Shown here in pieces: positions 1 to 8,296 of a DNA stretch of 64,000 bases; within the stretch, counting starts at the first letter, position 1; the number at the start of each line of letters is the position of its first letter. The stretch is from positions 3,212,501 through 3,276,500 of the forward strand of contig NZ_CP059851.1 in NCBI RefSeq assembly GCF_014117445.1. Direction: 5' to 3'. Both the position numbers and the translations under genes were made by a program. The stretch comes from Sandaracinobacteroides saxicola (GTDB taxonomy: Bacteria; Pseudomonadota; Alphaproteobacteria; Sphingomonadales; Sphingomonadaceae). Under the pieces are notes generated by a model. The model did not search any database. It was given only the letters and a program-made list of their open reading frames with translations, and had not been told where the DNA came from.

Positions 1-300
1 TCCCCCACGCTGCGGCTCTACGCCCATTGCCTGAAGGGCCGCAGGGGCGGCGTCGCGCTGGTCGCGGTCAATCTGGAGGCTGAGCCGAGAACGATCGCGC
101 TGGCGCAGCGCGCCGAAATATACGCGCTGGCCGACGCCGACACGGGCCGCGCGGTGACGCTGAACGGCACGCGGCTGGCGCTGGGCCCGCGCGATGCGTT
201 GCCGGCGCTGAATGCGGTCGGCGCGGACGCGCTGACGGTCGCGCCGCGCGGTGTCAGCTTCGCCGTCGTGCCGGACGCCGGCAACCGGGCCTGCCGGTGA
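1..300 (+). CDS. C-terminal part of a GH79-like glycosidase (heparanase/beta-glucuronidase type), partial
   Basis: Frame 1 is open from the window edge to TGA at 298-300, giving 99 residues. It starts inside a beta-rich segment (L-R-L-Y-A-H-C, then V-A-L-V-A-V-N-L) and ends with F-A-V-V-P-D-A-G-N-R-A-C. That layout resembles the C-terminal beta-sandwich of GH79 enzymes, and the tail recalls the end of heparanase. GH79 members cleave beta-glucuronides or heparan-type chains. The catalytic barrel lies outside the window, so the assignment rests on this tail and on the next gene being a sulfatase. The stop overlaps the GTG of the sulfatase by 2 nt, implying cotranscription and translational coupling. 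Confidence 0.6.
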   Translation, partial: SPTLRLYAHCLKGRRGGVALVAVNLEAEPRTIALAQRAEIYALADADTGRAVTLNGTRLALGPRDALPALNAVGADALTVAPRGVSFAVVPDAGNRACR

Positions 301-1625
301 GCCTGTCGCGGCGCGACATGATCGCCGCCGGCGCCGCGCTCGCCGCCCTGCCGGCCGCCGCCCGCGCCGTCCGCCCGCCGAACATCATCCTGATCGTCGC
401 CGACGACCTCGGCTGGGGCGATCTCGGCTGCTATGGCTCGCCCTTCATCCGCACGCCGCACCTCGACCGGCTCGCCAACGCCGGCGTGCGCATGACCGAT
501 TTCTACGCCAGCGCCAATGTCTGCACCCCCAGCCGCGCCGGCATGCTCACCGGCCGCTACCCGATCCGCACCGGCCTGGCGCACGAGGTCATCACAGTTA
601 AGGACAGGCATGGCCTGCCGCTCTCCGAAGTCACCATCGCCGAGGCGCTGAAGCCCGGCTATGCCACCATGCTCGCCGGCAAATGGCATCTGGGCCACGC
701 CGCGCCGCACTGGCCGCCGATGGTCCATGGCTTCGATGCCTTCGCCGGCATCCCCTATTCCAACGACATGCGGCCGCTGTCCTTCTTCCGCAGCCGCGCC
801 GACGGCACGCTGGCGGAGGAACCGGTGGTGCAGGAGCGCCTGACCGACCAGTTTTTCGACGCCGGCATCGACTTCATCCGCGCCAGCGCCGCCCGCCCCT
901 TCTTCCTGATGCTCACGCCGTCGGCGCCGCACATCCCGCTGCGGCCCGGCAAGGCGTTCGCCGGCCGCTCGGACGCCGGCAGCTATGGCGATGTGGTGGA
1001 GGAACTGGACGCCGCCGTCGGTCGCCTTGTCGCCGCGCTGAAAGGCGCCGGGCTGGAGCGCGACACGCTCATCCTCTTCACCTCCGACAATGGCCCCTGG
1101 TTCGAGGGGTCGGCCGGCCCTGCGCAGGGCCGCAAGGGCGGCGCCGGCTGGGACGGCGGCTATCTGGTGCCGCTGATCGCGTCCTGGCCCGGCACGCTGC
1201 GCCCGCGCGTCACCGACGCGATCGCCATGAACATCGACCTGCTGCCGACGCTGTGCACCCTTGCCGGCGCCCCGCTGCCGCCGGTCACCCTCGATGGCCG
1301 CGACCTGTCCGGGGTCTGGCGGCGCGGCGCCGCCAGCCCGCACGAGCAGCTGATCCTGTTCAACAACGAGCGCGTCGCGGCGCTGCGCACCCCGCGCTGG
1401 AAATTCGTGGGCCGCAGCTATTACCGCAGCTACAATGTGCCACTCGCCGCCATCGGCTATCCGCTGCTGTTCGATGTCACGCGCGACCCCGGCGAGACCA
1501 TCAACCTCGCCGCCCGCCAGCCCGAGGTCATGGCCGACCTCAGTGCCCGCTTCATCGCCGCCCGCGACAGTTTCGAACCGCTGGGCCTGCGCCAGGTGCC
1601 CGATTTCCTTCCCTCCGCCAGCTGA
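297..1625 (+). CDS. Formylglycine-dependent sulfatase (arylsulfatase family), exported
   Basis: 442 aa. The N-terminus has S-R-R-D-M followed by an Ala-rich hydrophobic stretch ending A-A-A-R-A (about residues 4-23), a Tat-like signal, so the enzyme probably acts in the periplasm. N-I-I-L-I-V-A-D-D-L-G-W-G-D is the metal-binding N-terminal block. C-T-P-S-R, with Cys at residue 76, is the canonical site converted to formylglycine. G-K-W-H-L-G-H and T-S-D-N-G-P-W are further active-site blocks. It removes sulfate esters, probably from sulfated glycans given the adjoining GH79-like and GH3 genes. GTG start at 297 inside the previous stop. The modifying enzyme (FGE) is not in this window. The exact substrate cannot be read from sequence. 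Confidence 0.9.
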   Translation: MSLSRRDMIAAGAALAALPAAARAVRPPNIILIVADDLGWGDLGCYGSPFIRTPHLDRLANAGVRMTDFYASANVCTPSRAGMLTGRYPIRTGLAHEVITVKDRHGLPLSEVTIAEALKPGYATMLAGKWHLGHAAPHWPPMVHGFDAFAGIPYSNDMRPLSFFRSRADGTLAEEPVVQERLTDQFFDAGIDFIRASAARPFFLMLTPSAPHIPLRPGKAFAGRSDAGSYGDVVEELDAAVGRLVAALKGAGLERDTLILFTSDNGPWFEGSAGPAQGRKGGAGWDGGYLVPLIASWPGTLRPRVTDAIAMNIDLLPTLCTLAGAPLPPVTLDGRDLSGVWRRGAASPHEQLILFNNERVAALRTPRWKFVGRSYYRSYNVPLAAIGYPLLFDVTRDPGETINLAARQPEVMADLSARFIAARDSFEPLGLRQVPDFLPSAS

Positions 1626-1633
1626 GAGTGCGC

Positions 1634-3742
1634 ATGACCGACCTGTCCCCCACCAAAGGCATGACCCCCGCCGAGATCGCCGCCCGCGTCGATGCCATCC
1701 TGGCCGAGGCCACCCTGGAGGAGAAGGTCGGCATGATGTCAGGCCGGGGTTTCTTCGACCAGATCCGGGATGACGGCGGCATCTGGGGGGCGCGCCCCTA
1801 TCGCGCCGGCGGCGGCATGGAGCGGCTGAACGTGCCCGCCTTCTGGTTCACCGACGGCCCCCGCGGCGTGGCACGCGGCGAATCCACCTGTTTCCCCTGT
1901 ACCATGGCGCGCGGCGCCAGTTTCGACACCGACCTGGAACGCCGCATCGGCGAGGCGATGAGCATCGAAATCCGCGCGCAGGACTGCAACCTGACCGGCG
2001 CGGTCTGCGTCAACCTGCTGCGCCACCCGGCCTGGGGGCGGGCGCAGGAAACCTATGGCGAGGATCCGCACCATCTGGGCGCGATGGGCGCGGCGCTGGC
2101 GGTCGGCCTGCAAACCCACAATGTCGCCGCCACCGTCAAGCATTTCGCGCTGAACAGCATGGAAAATGCCCGCTTCAAGGTGAATGTCGAGATTGACGAG
2201 CGCGCGCTGCACGAAGTCTATCTGCCGCATTTCAAGACCATCCTGGACGCCGGCTGCATGACCGTGATGAGCAGCTACAACAAGCTCAACGGCGAATATT
2301 GCGGCCAGCACCGGCATCTGCTCACCGACATCCTGCGCGGCGAATGGGGCTTCACCGGCTTCGTCCATTCGGACTGGGTGATGGGCGTATACAAGCAATA
2401 TGGCGCCAGCGCGGGCCTCGACGTGGAGAATCCCGAACCCCTGGTGTTCGGCAAGAAGCTGGTCGCCGCGGTCGAGGCCGGCCACATCGCGCCCGGCGAC
2501 ATCGACACCGCCTGCCGCCGCATCCTGACCACGCTCTACACCATCAGTGCGGCGGAGGACCCGCTGCCCGCCTATCCCCTGTCGCTCGTCGCCAGCGAGG
2601 CGCACGCGGCATTGGCGCTGGAAGCGGCCGAGAAATCCGCCGTGTTGCTGGCGAACGATGGCACCTTGCCGCTGAAGAAGGGCGCGCGTCTGGCGGTGCT
2701 TGGCAAGCTCGCGGCCATGGTCAACACCGGCGACAATGGCAGCAGCCGGGTGCGCGCGCGCCATGTCGTCACCGCGCTCGAAGGGCTGCGCGCGGTCGCC
2801 GAGGTGGTGACGGGCGACGAGGACGACCTGGCCGCCGCGACCGCCGCCGCCGGCGGCGCCGACGCCGCGGTCGTGGTCGTCGGCTATACCGCCGAGGACG
2901 AAGGCGAGTTCATCCCCGGCGACATCACGCTGGGGCAGGAGGACCAGCTCGACCCGGTGCTGGAAAACGTCCCCGAGGAGGTGAAGGCCGCGCGCAAGCG
3001 CCGGCCCTTCTCGATCGGCGGCGACCGCCTCGACCTCGGCCTGCGGCCCGAGCAGGTGGCGCTGATCCACGCCGCCGCCGACAGTGGCAGGCCGGTGATC
3101 GTCGTCATCGTCGCCGGCAGCGCGGTGATGGTCGAAGGCTGGCACGACCGCGCCGCCGCCATCCTCCAGACCTTCTACAGCGGCCAGGCCGGCGGCACCG
3201 CGCTCGCCCGGCTGCTGTTCGGCGACGTCTCACCCAGCGGCAAGCTGCCCTTCATGGTGGCGCAGCGCGCGGAAGACTATCCCTTCTTCGACCGCGATGC
3301 CGACCGCATCACCTATGACCAGTGGCACGGCTATGCCAAGTTCGACCGGGAGCGGCTGACCGCACGCTACGGCTTCGGCCACGGCCTGAGTTATGCCCGC
3401 TTCGACACACGCGCCCCGCGCGCCCGGGTCACGCCCGTCGCCATCGAACTGGAGGCGACGGTGGCCAATCTCGGCGAATGCGCGGCCGAAACGCCCGTCC
3501 TCGCCTTCGTCGCCCCGCCCGGCAAGGCCGTCGAACGCTGGTCCTTCATGCTGAAGGCCTTCACCCGCGTCGCGCTGGCGCCTGGCGAAAGCCGCACCGT
3601 CCGCCTTGCCATTCCCCTCGACACGCTGCGCTACCGGGATGTCGACAGCCATGGCTGGCGGCTCGAACCCGGCGATTACACGCTCTACGTCGGCCACGGC
3701 AGCGGCAGTGGCGAGCAGCAATCCCTGACGGTCAGGCTTTGA
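1634..3742 (+). CDS. Glycoside hydrolase family 3 protein (beta-glucosidase type)
   Basis: 702 aa. The N-terminal GH3 barrel has the blocks D-G-P-R-G-V-A, G-R-A-Q-E-T-Y-G-E-D, A-T-V-K-H-F-A-L-N and M-S-S-Y-N-K-L-N-G. The likely nucleophile is Asp247 in H-S-D-W. A GH3 C-terminal alpha/beta domain follows (A-V-L-L-A-N-D-G-T-L-P-L-K, then P-V-I-V-V-I-V-A-G-S) and an Fn3-like domain closes the protein. No signal peptide is visible, so a cytoplasmic role on imported oligosaccharides is likely, in line with the downstream sugar symporter. The start at 1634 lies 8 nt after the sulfatase stop. Substrate (beta-glucoside, xyloside or other) is not determined. Confidence 0.92.
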   Translation: MTDLSPTKGMTPAEIAARVDAILAEATLEEKVGMMSGRGFFDQIRDDGGIWGARPYRAGGGMERLNVPAFWFTDGPRGVARGESTCFPCTMARGASFDTDLERRIGEAMSIEIRAQDCNLTGAVCVNLLRHPAWGRAQETYGEDPHHLGAMGAALAVGLQTHNVAATVKHFALNSMENARFKVNVEIDERALHEVYLPHFKTILDAGCMTVMSSYNKLNGEYCGQHRHLLTDILRGEWGFTGFVHSDWVMGVYKQYGASAGLDVENPEPLVFGKKLVAAVEAGHIAPGDIDTACRRILTTLYTISAAEDPLPAYPLSLVASEAHAALALEAAEKSAVLLANDGTLPLKKGARLAVLGKLAAMVNTGDNGSSRVRARHVVTALEGLRAVAEVVTGDEDDLAAATAAAGGADAAVVVVGYTAEDEGEFIPGDITLGQEDQLDPVLENVPEEVKAARKRRPFSIGGDRLDLGLRPEQVALIHAAADSGRPVIVVIVAGSAVMVEGWHDRAAAILQTFYSGQAGGTALARLLFGDVSPSGKLPFMVAQRAEDYPFFDRDADRITYDQWHGYAKFDRERLTARYGFGHGLSYARFDTRAPRARVTPVAIELEATVANLGECAAETPVLAFVAPPGKAVERWSFMLKAFTRVALAPGESRTVRLAIPLDTLRYRDVDSHGWRLEPGDYTLYVGHGSGSGEQQSLTVRL

Positions 3743-3746
3743 GCCG

Positions 3747-4184
3747 GTGACCCCGCCGCTCACCATCGCGACCGAGGTGGAGATCGCGGCAACGCCGGAG
3801 CGTGTCTGGGCCATCCTGACCGATTTCGCCGCCTACCCGCAATGGAACCCCTACATCGTCGCCATCGAGGGCGACGCCACGCCGGGCACGGTGATGCAGG
3901 TGCACAGCGTGCCCCTTCCCGGCGCGCCTGAAATGGTGGCCCCGGTCCTGATGGTCAGCGCCGATTTCCCGCTGATGTGCTGGGAAGGCGGCCTGGCGGA
4001 CCGTGGCCAGTTCCGCGGTGACCACCGCTGGCGGCTGGAGGCCATCGCCGGCGGCACGCGGGTTGCCCATGTCGAGGATTTCAGCGGCACCCTGGCGCCC
4101 GACATCCTGGCACGCCATGGCGACACCGTCCGCGCGGCGTTCGAGCGCTTCGACGCCGCTCTCAAAACGCGCTGCGAGGCATGA
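3747..4184 (+). CDS. SRPBCC-family small-ligand-binding protein
   Basis: 145 aa. The opening E-V-E-I-A-A-T-P-E-R-V-W-A-I-L-T-D-F, then Y-P-Q-W-N-P-Y, is the classic start of the SRPBCC/polyketide-cyclase-like helix-grip fold. A C-terminal long helix (D-I-L-A-R-H-G-D-T-V-R-A-A-F-E-R-F) completes the fold. Such proteins bind hydrophobic ligands and no reaction can be predicted. GTG start 4 nt after the GH3 stop. The TGA overlaps the ATG of the next gene (ATGA), so it sits inside the carbohydrate operon although its link to sugars is unclear. Confidence 0.8.
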   Translation: MTPPLTIATEVEIAATPERVWAILTDFAAYPQWNPYIVAIEGDATPGTVMQVHSVPLPGAPEMVAPVLMVSADFPLMCWEGGLADRGQFRGDHRWRLEAIAGGTRVAHVEDFSGTLAPDILARHGDTVRAAFERFDAALKTRCEA

Positions 4185-5545
4185 GCGGCGCGCTCACCCC
4201 GCTGCGGCGCGTCGGCTATGGCATCGGCGACATCGGCTTCAACCTTTTCTTCACCACCGCCAGCCTCTACCTGCTGTTTTTCTATACCGAGGCGATGGGC
4301 CTGCCCCCCGCCACCGCCGGCTGGATTTTCGCCGTCGCGCTGGTGTGGGATGCCGTCACCGATCCCGTCATGGGCTATCTCGCCAGCCGCACGCGCAGCC
4401 GCTGGGGCCGGTATCGCCCCTGGCTGCTGTTCGGCACGGTGCCGCTGGCCGCCAGCTGGGTGCTGATGTTCGTGCCCACCGGCCTTGCCGGCCTGTCGCT
4501 CACCCTGTTCGCCCTTGCCACCCACATGCTGTTCCGCACGCTCTACACCGTCGTCTCCATGCCCTACCTCTCGCTGTCGGCGGCGATGACCGCAGACAGC
4601 AACGAGCGCGGCCTGCTCGCCAGCATCCGCATGCTCAGCGCCACCGCCGCCGGCCTGTTCATCGCCTTCTTCACATTGAAACTGGTGGCGGCGTTCGGTG
4701 GTGGTGATGCCCGCACCGGCTGGCTGTGGGTCGCCATCCTTTATTCGGCGCTGTCCTGCCTGATCCTGTTCACCACCTTCGCCGCCACGCGCGAGGACAC
4801 CGACATCGACGAGGGGCCGCTGCCAACGATCGCCGACATGATCCGGATGTTGCGCGCCAACGGCGCCTTCTGGCTGATCGCCTGCTGGCTGCTGATGGGT
4901 TCCATCGCCTCCACCCTGTTCGGCAAGACGCTCCCCTACTGGTTCAAATATGGCCTCAATGACGAGGCCGGCATCGGCCCCGCGCTCGCCACCATCACCG
5001 CGACCGCGATGCTCGGCATCCCGCTCTGGACGCTGGTGATGCGCCGCACCTCCAAACGCTTCATCACCATCGCCGGCGGCCTCGTCGGCATGGTCGGCTA
5101 TACCGGCTTCTTCCTCGGCAGCACCGGCGCGCCGCTCTACGCCGCGCTCGCCGTCATGGGGTTGGGCGCCGGCGCCGGCTATCTCGCCTTCTGGGCGATG
5201 GTGCCGGACACGGTGGAACTCGGCGCCTTCCGCACGGGCGTGCGCGCCGAAGGCATGATCTTCGGCGTCATCAGCTTCGTGCAGAAGGCCGCGCTCGGCA
5301 TCTCGGTCGGGCTGCTTGGCGAGCTGCTCGCGGCGATCGGATATGTCGCCAACCGGCCGCAAAGTGCCGACACGCTGCTCGCCATGGAGCGGCTGATGCT
5401 GTGGGGCCCGATCGGCTGCGGCCTCGCCGGTCTGGCGCTGATCGCCCGCTATCCCCTGGACCGCCGGCTGCACGGCCGGCTGGTCCGGGCACTGGCCTGG
5501 CGCAGGATCAGAACTTCATCCCCTTCGGCACCGCCACCGGCGTGA
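4181..5545 (+). CDS. GPH-family (MelB-like) sugar:cation symporter, MFS superfamily
   Basis: 454 aa, inner-membrane protein with about 12 hydrophobic segments. The start Y-G-I-G-D-I-G-F-N and the motif D-A-V-T-D-P-V-M-G-Y, then S-R-T-R-S-R-W-G-R-Y-R-P-W, are diagnostic for the glycoside-pentoside-hexuronide:cation symporter family. It probably imports the mono- or disaccharide, possibly a uronide, produced by the upstream hydrolases. ATGA overlap with the SRPBCC gene. Its 3' end runs 38 nt into the convergent gene at 5508-5900. Confidence 0.9.
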   Translation: MSGALTPLRRVGYGIGDIGFNLFFTTASLYLLFFYTEAMGLPPATAGWIFAVALVWDAVTDPVMGYLASRTRSRWGRYRPWLLFGTVPLAASWVLMFVPTGLAGLSLTLFALATHMLFRTLYTVVSMPYLSLSAAMTADSNERGLLASIRMLSATAAGLFIAFFTLKLVAAFGGGDARTGWLWVAILYSALSCLILFTTFAATREDTDIDEGPLPTIADMIRMLRANGAFWLIACWLLMGSIASTLFGKTLPYWFKYGLNDEAGIGPALATITATAMLGIPLWTLVMRRTSKRFITIAGGLVGMVGYTGFFLGSTGAPLYAALAVMGLGAGAGYLAFWAMVPDTVELGAFRTGVRAEGMIFGVISFVQKAALGISVGLLGELLAAIGYVANRPQSADTLLAMERLMLWGPIGCGLAGLALIARYPLDRRLHGRLVRALAWRRIRTSSPSAPPPA

Positions 5546-5900
5546 ACTTGCCCAGCTTGCAGAAGCCGCGGTTCATCTTGGTGAACGGGTCCACGACATC
5601 GATGGTGTCGATGCTGCACAAATTGCCGATGCTCGACTTGATCACGAAGGTCGTGCTGCTGTCGGCATTGCAGCTGAACGGCAGGTCGCTGCGCAGCCAG
5701 CGGTTCACGCCGGTGCGGAACATGATGATGTTCTTGCCGACGGGCCGCGTCTCCTGAATCTCCCGCAGTTGCAGGCAGTCGCGCACCTTGCCGCTCGCCG
5801 GCAGGTCGGCCACGGCCTTCACCTCCTCCGGTGTCAGCGGTTTCGCCATGGCAGGCGCCGCCAGTGCCAGCAGAAGCATCGTCTTAGCCACGAAACGCAT
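5508..5900 (-). CDS. Exported DUF6491-like protein
   Basis: 130 aa. The N-terminus is a clear signal peptide (hydrophobic M-L-L-L-A-L-A-A-P-A, cleavage near A-M-A). The mature part has four Cys and the blocks D-C-L-Q-L-R-E-I, I-I-M-F-R-T-G-V-N and N-L-C-S-I-D-T-I-D-V, resembling the small secreted DUF6491 proteins common in sphingomonads; function unknown. The start at 5900 is chosen because AGGAGGG precedes it and it begins the signal peptide. It lies downstream of gloB on the same strand, its start overlapping the gloB stop by 17 nt, so it probably ends the glyoxalase operon. The family name is from memory of the pattern. Confidence 0.7.
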   Translation of the reverse strand: MRFVAKTMLLLALAAPAMAKPLTPEEVKAVADLPASGKVRDCLQLREIQETRPVGKNIIMFRTGVNRWLRSDLPFSCNADSSTTFVIKSSIGNLCSIDTIDVVDPFTKMNRGFCKLGKFTPVAVPKGMKF

Positions 5901-6606
5901 CTTTTGCCCTCCTTCTTGCCGCCAGTTCATCCACGGAATCCGCCCGAACAAAAGGATTAGTGGCAGCTTCCAGCGCCAGGGTGGTCGGCACCGTCGGCTG
6001 ATTGTTGCGCCGCGCTTCCTGAACCGCGGCATAACGGGCCAGCAGTGCCGCATTGTCCGGCTCCACCGTTACCGCAAACGCCGCGTTCGACAGCGTATAT
6101 TCATGCGCGCAATAGACCTCCGTCACCGGCGGCAGCGCCATCAGCTTCTTCAGCGCGGCGTGCATGTCGGCGGCATCGCCCTCGAACAAGCGCCCGCAGC
6201 CCATGGCGAACAGCGTGTCGCCGCAGAACAGCGCGCCGGCAAAGGCATAAGCAATATGCCCCGCGGTGTGCGCGCCGACGAACAGCACATTGCCGCTGGC
6301 ATCGCCCAGCGTGACGATGTCGCCCTCGTCCACTGTCCCGTCGATGCCGGGGATGCGGAACGCCTCCCGTGCCGGCCCGATGATGGTGCAACCGGTCGCC
6401 GCCTTGATGGCCAGATTGCCGCCGACATGGTCCGGGTGCCAATGCGTGTTCAGGATGTGGGTGACGGTCAGTTCCCGCGCCGCCGCCGCTTCCAGCACCA
6501 GCTCGGCCACCGCCGGGTCCACCACCGCGCAGCGGCCGGCGGCATATTCATACAGCCAGACATAATTGTCGGTGAGCACCGGCACGCGGTGGACGGGGCG
6601 CGCCAT
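5884..6606 (-). CDS. gloB: Hydroxyacylglutathione hydrolase (glyoxalase II)
   Basis: 240 aa metallo-beta-lactamase-fold enzyme. The dinuclear metal motif T-H-W-H-P-D-H is followed by A-H-T-A-G-H, F-C-G-D-T-L-F and the glyoxalase II block C-G-R-L-F-E-G. The C-terminal HAGH domain includes Y-C-A-H-E-Y-T-L-S-N. It hydrolyses S-D-lactoylglutathione to D-lactate and glutathione in the cytoplasm. The ATG at 6606 overlaps the stop of gloA (ATGA), so the two detoxification steps are co-expressed, here in reverse enzymatic order within the operon thioesterase-gloA-gloB. Confidence 0.95.
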   Translation of the reverse strand: MARPVHRVPVLTDNYVWLYEYAAGRCAVVDPAVAELVLEAAAARELTVTHILNTHWHPDHVGGNLAIKAATGCTIIGPAREAFRIPGIDGTVDEGDIVTLGDASGNVLFVGAHTAGHIAYAFAGALFCGDTLFAMGCGRLFEGDAADMHAALKKLMALPPVTEVYCAHEYTLSNAAFAVTVEPDNAALLARYAAVQEARRNNQPTVPTTLALEAATNPFVRADSVDELAARRRAKDAFRG

Positions 6607-7022
6607 CACCAGCTGCCGATGTTGGGCGCGCTGGCCCAGGGTTCGGCGGGCGCCAGCGCCGGGCCGGCCTGCAACAGCTCGATGCTGATGCCGTCGGGCG
6701 ATTTCACGAAGGCCATGCGGCCGTCGCGCGGCGGGCGGTTGATCGTCACGCCGCCCTCCGCCAGCCGCGCGCACGCCGCATAGATATCCTCCACGGCATA
6801 AGCCAGATGTCCGAAGTTGCGCCCGCCGCCATAGCCGCCCTCGTCCCAATTGTGCGTCAGCTCCACCTGCGCGCCCTCATCCCCCGGCGCCGCCAGGAAG
6901 ATCAGCGTGAAGCGCCCGGCCTCATTGTCGAACCGCCGCAGCTCCTTCAGCCCCAGCAGCCCGAAGAAGCGCAGCGTCGCGTCCACATCGGACACGCGGA
7001 TCATGGTGTGGAGATATTTCAT
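6606..7022 (-). CDS. gloA: Lactoylglutathione lyase (glyoxalase I)
   Basis: 138 aa VOC-fold protein, typical length for bacterial GloA. Blocks include M-I-R-V-S-D-V-D-A-T-L-R-F-F, then V-E-L-T-H-N-W and G-H-L-A-Y-A-V-E-D-I-Y with the metal-ligand His and Glu positions, and S-P-D-G-I-S-I-E-L-L near the end. It converts the hemithioacetal of methylglyoxal and glutathione to S-lactoylglutathione, the substrate of the adjacent gloB product. ATGA overlaps on both sides tie it to the thioesterase upstream and gloB downstream. Confidence 0.95.
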   Translation of the reverse strand: MKYLHTMIRVSDVDATLRFFGLLGLKELRRFDNEAGRFTLIFLAAPGDEGAQVELTHNWDEGGYGGGRNFGHLAYAVEDIYAACARLAEGGVTINRPPRDGRMAFVKSPDGISIELLQAGPALAPAEPWASAPNIGSW

Positions 7023-7453
7023 CTGAGCGCTCTTCGTTCATAGGTCTCGAACAGCTGAACCGCCCAGTCGGGCACCGGTGCCGGCGCCCCCCGCACCTCG
7101 GCCACATGCACCTGCACCTCCTCGCCGGTGGCGCGCAGGTCGTCCCGCCCGGCGCCGTGAATCTCGAACAGGAAGGTCATGCTGCTGCGGCCCACCCTTG
7201 CGCAGCGGACGCAGATGTCCACCTCCTCGTCCAGCAGGATCGCCGCCTTATACTGCACCTCGGCCTTGGCGACATGGAATTCCGGCCCGCCCGCCAGCGT
7301 CATCTTCTGGTACATGCCGACCGCGCGCCAATATTCCACCGCGCCGATGTCGAAATATTCCAGGTATCGGCTGTTGAACAGCACCGCCTGCGCGTCGATC
7401 TCGGCATAGCGCACGCGTTTGCGGAACGCGAAACGGAAATCGGCGCGGGGCAT
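7019..7453 (-). CDS. Acyl-CoA thioesterase, 4HBT hot-dog fold
   Basis: 144 aa. V-R-Y-A-E-I-D-A-Q-A-V-L-F-N-S-R-Y-L-E-Y-F-D matches the 4-hydroxybenzoyl-CoA thioesterase motif, with the catalytic Asp region D-A-Q and downstream Y-F-D. It probably cleaves acyl-CoA thioesters in the cytoplasm; the acyl group is not predictable. The ATG at 7453 follows AGGAGGA at good spacing and is preferred over longer frames. First gene of the thioesterase-gloA-gloB operon, so the promoter should lie between 7454 and 7538, shared with the divergent SIMPL gene. Confidence 0.88.
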   Translation of the reverse strand: MPRADFRFAFRKRVRYAEIDAQAVLFNSRYLEYFDIGAVEYWRAVGMYQKMTLAGGPEFHVAKAEVQYKAAILLDEEVDICVRCARVGRSSMTFLFEIHGAGRDDLRATGEEVQVHVAEVRGAPAPVPDWAVQLFETYERRALR

Positions 7454-7538
7454 ATTCCTCCTGTTCAACAACCGGACAGATGCGGCAGGATAGCAGCCAT
7501 CGGGCCGGGGCCAACCCGGCAAAGCAAGAGGACGCGTG

Positions 7539-8252
7539 ATGAGCCAGCCGCTGCAATCCCCCGTCATCGCCGGCGGCCTCGTCGCGCTGGGCCTCGCGCT
7601 CGCCGGGCTGCTGGTGGGCAATGGCATCGCCCGCATCAAGAGCGGCGACGCCGTCGTCAGCGTCCGCGGCGTCGCCGAGCGCAACGTCACCGCCGACCTT
7701 GCCACCTGGACCATCGCCACCCAGGCCGCCGGCAGCGACCTCGCCAGCGTGCAGGCGAAGGCCGATGCCGACGCCGCCGCCGTCCGCGCCTTCCTGAAAG
7801 CCAATGGTTTCGCCGGCGACGAGGTCAGCAACCGCGGCATCAGCGTCAGCCAGTACATGGACAGCAACAGCGGGCGCCTCAACATCACCATCCGGCAGCG
7901 CCTGCAGGTCCGCACCACCCGCATCAACGACATGGTGAAAGCCTTCGCCAACCAGGCGGAGATCATCCGGCAGGGGGTGGCGCTGGACAGCGACGGTGGC
8001 GGCGGCCTGACCTACAGCTTCACCAAGCTCAACGAGGTGAAGCCGGCGATGATCGCCGAGGCGACAAAGAGCGCCCGCGCCGCCGCCGAGCAGTTCGCGA
8101 AGGACAGCGAGACGGCGGTCGGCGGCATCCGCACCGCCACCCAAGGCCTGTTCAGCATCGAGGCGCGCGACGGCGAGACCGGCAGCGGCAGCGACACGCC
8201 GAACCAGAAGGTGCGCGTGGTGACCACCATCGAATTCTATCTCGACGAGTGA
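7539..8252 (+). CDS. SIMPL-domain (DUF541) periplasmic protein, membrane-anchored
   Basis: 237 aa. Residues about 9-28 form one hydrophobic segment (signal anchor). The rest is a SIMPL/DUF541 domain, marked by V-V-S-V-R-G-V-A-E-R-N-V near the start and K-V-R-V-V-T-T-I-E-F at the end. Related proteins are periplasmic, form oligomers in some species and have been linked to oxidative-stress tolerance. A GTG at 7536 directly precedes the ATG chosen here; AGAGGA upstream serves either. Divergent from the thioesterase operon. Confidence 0.88.
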   Translation: MSQPLQSPVIAGGLVALGLALAGLLVGNGIARIKSGDAVVSVRGVAERNVTADLATWTIATQAAGSDLASVQAKADADAAAVRAFLKANGFAGDEVSNRGISVSQYMDSNSGRLNITIRQRLQVRTTRINDMVKAFANQAEIIRQGVALDSDGGGGLTYSFTKLNEVKPAMIAEATKSARAAAEQFAKDSETAVGGIRTATQGLFSIEARDGETGSGSDTPNQKVRVVTTIEFYLDE

Positions 8253-8296
8253 AGCCCCCCTATCGCAGACGCTTTGCCATCGGCTAACGCTGCCGG

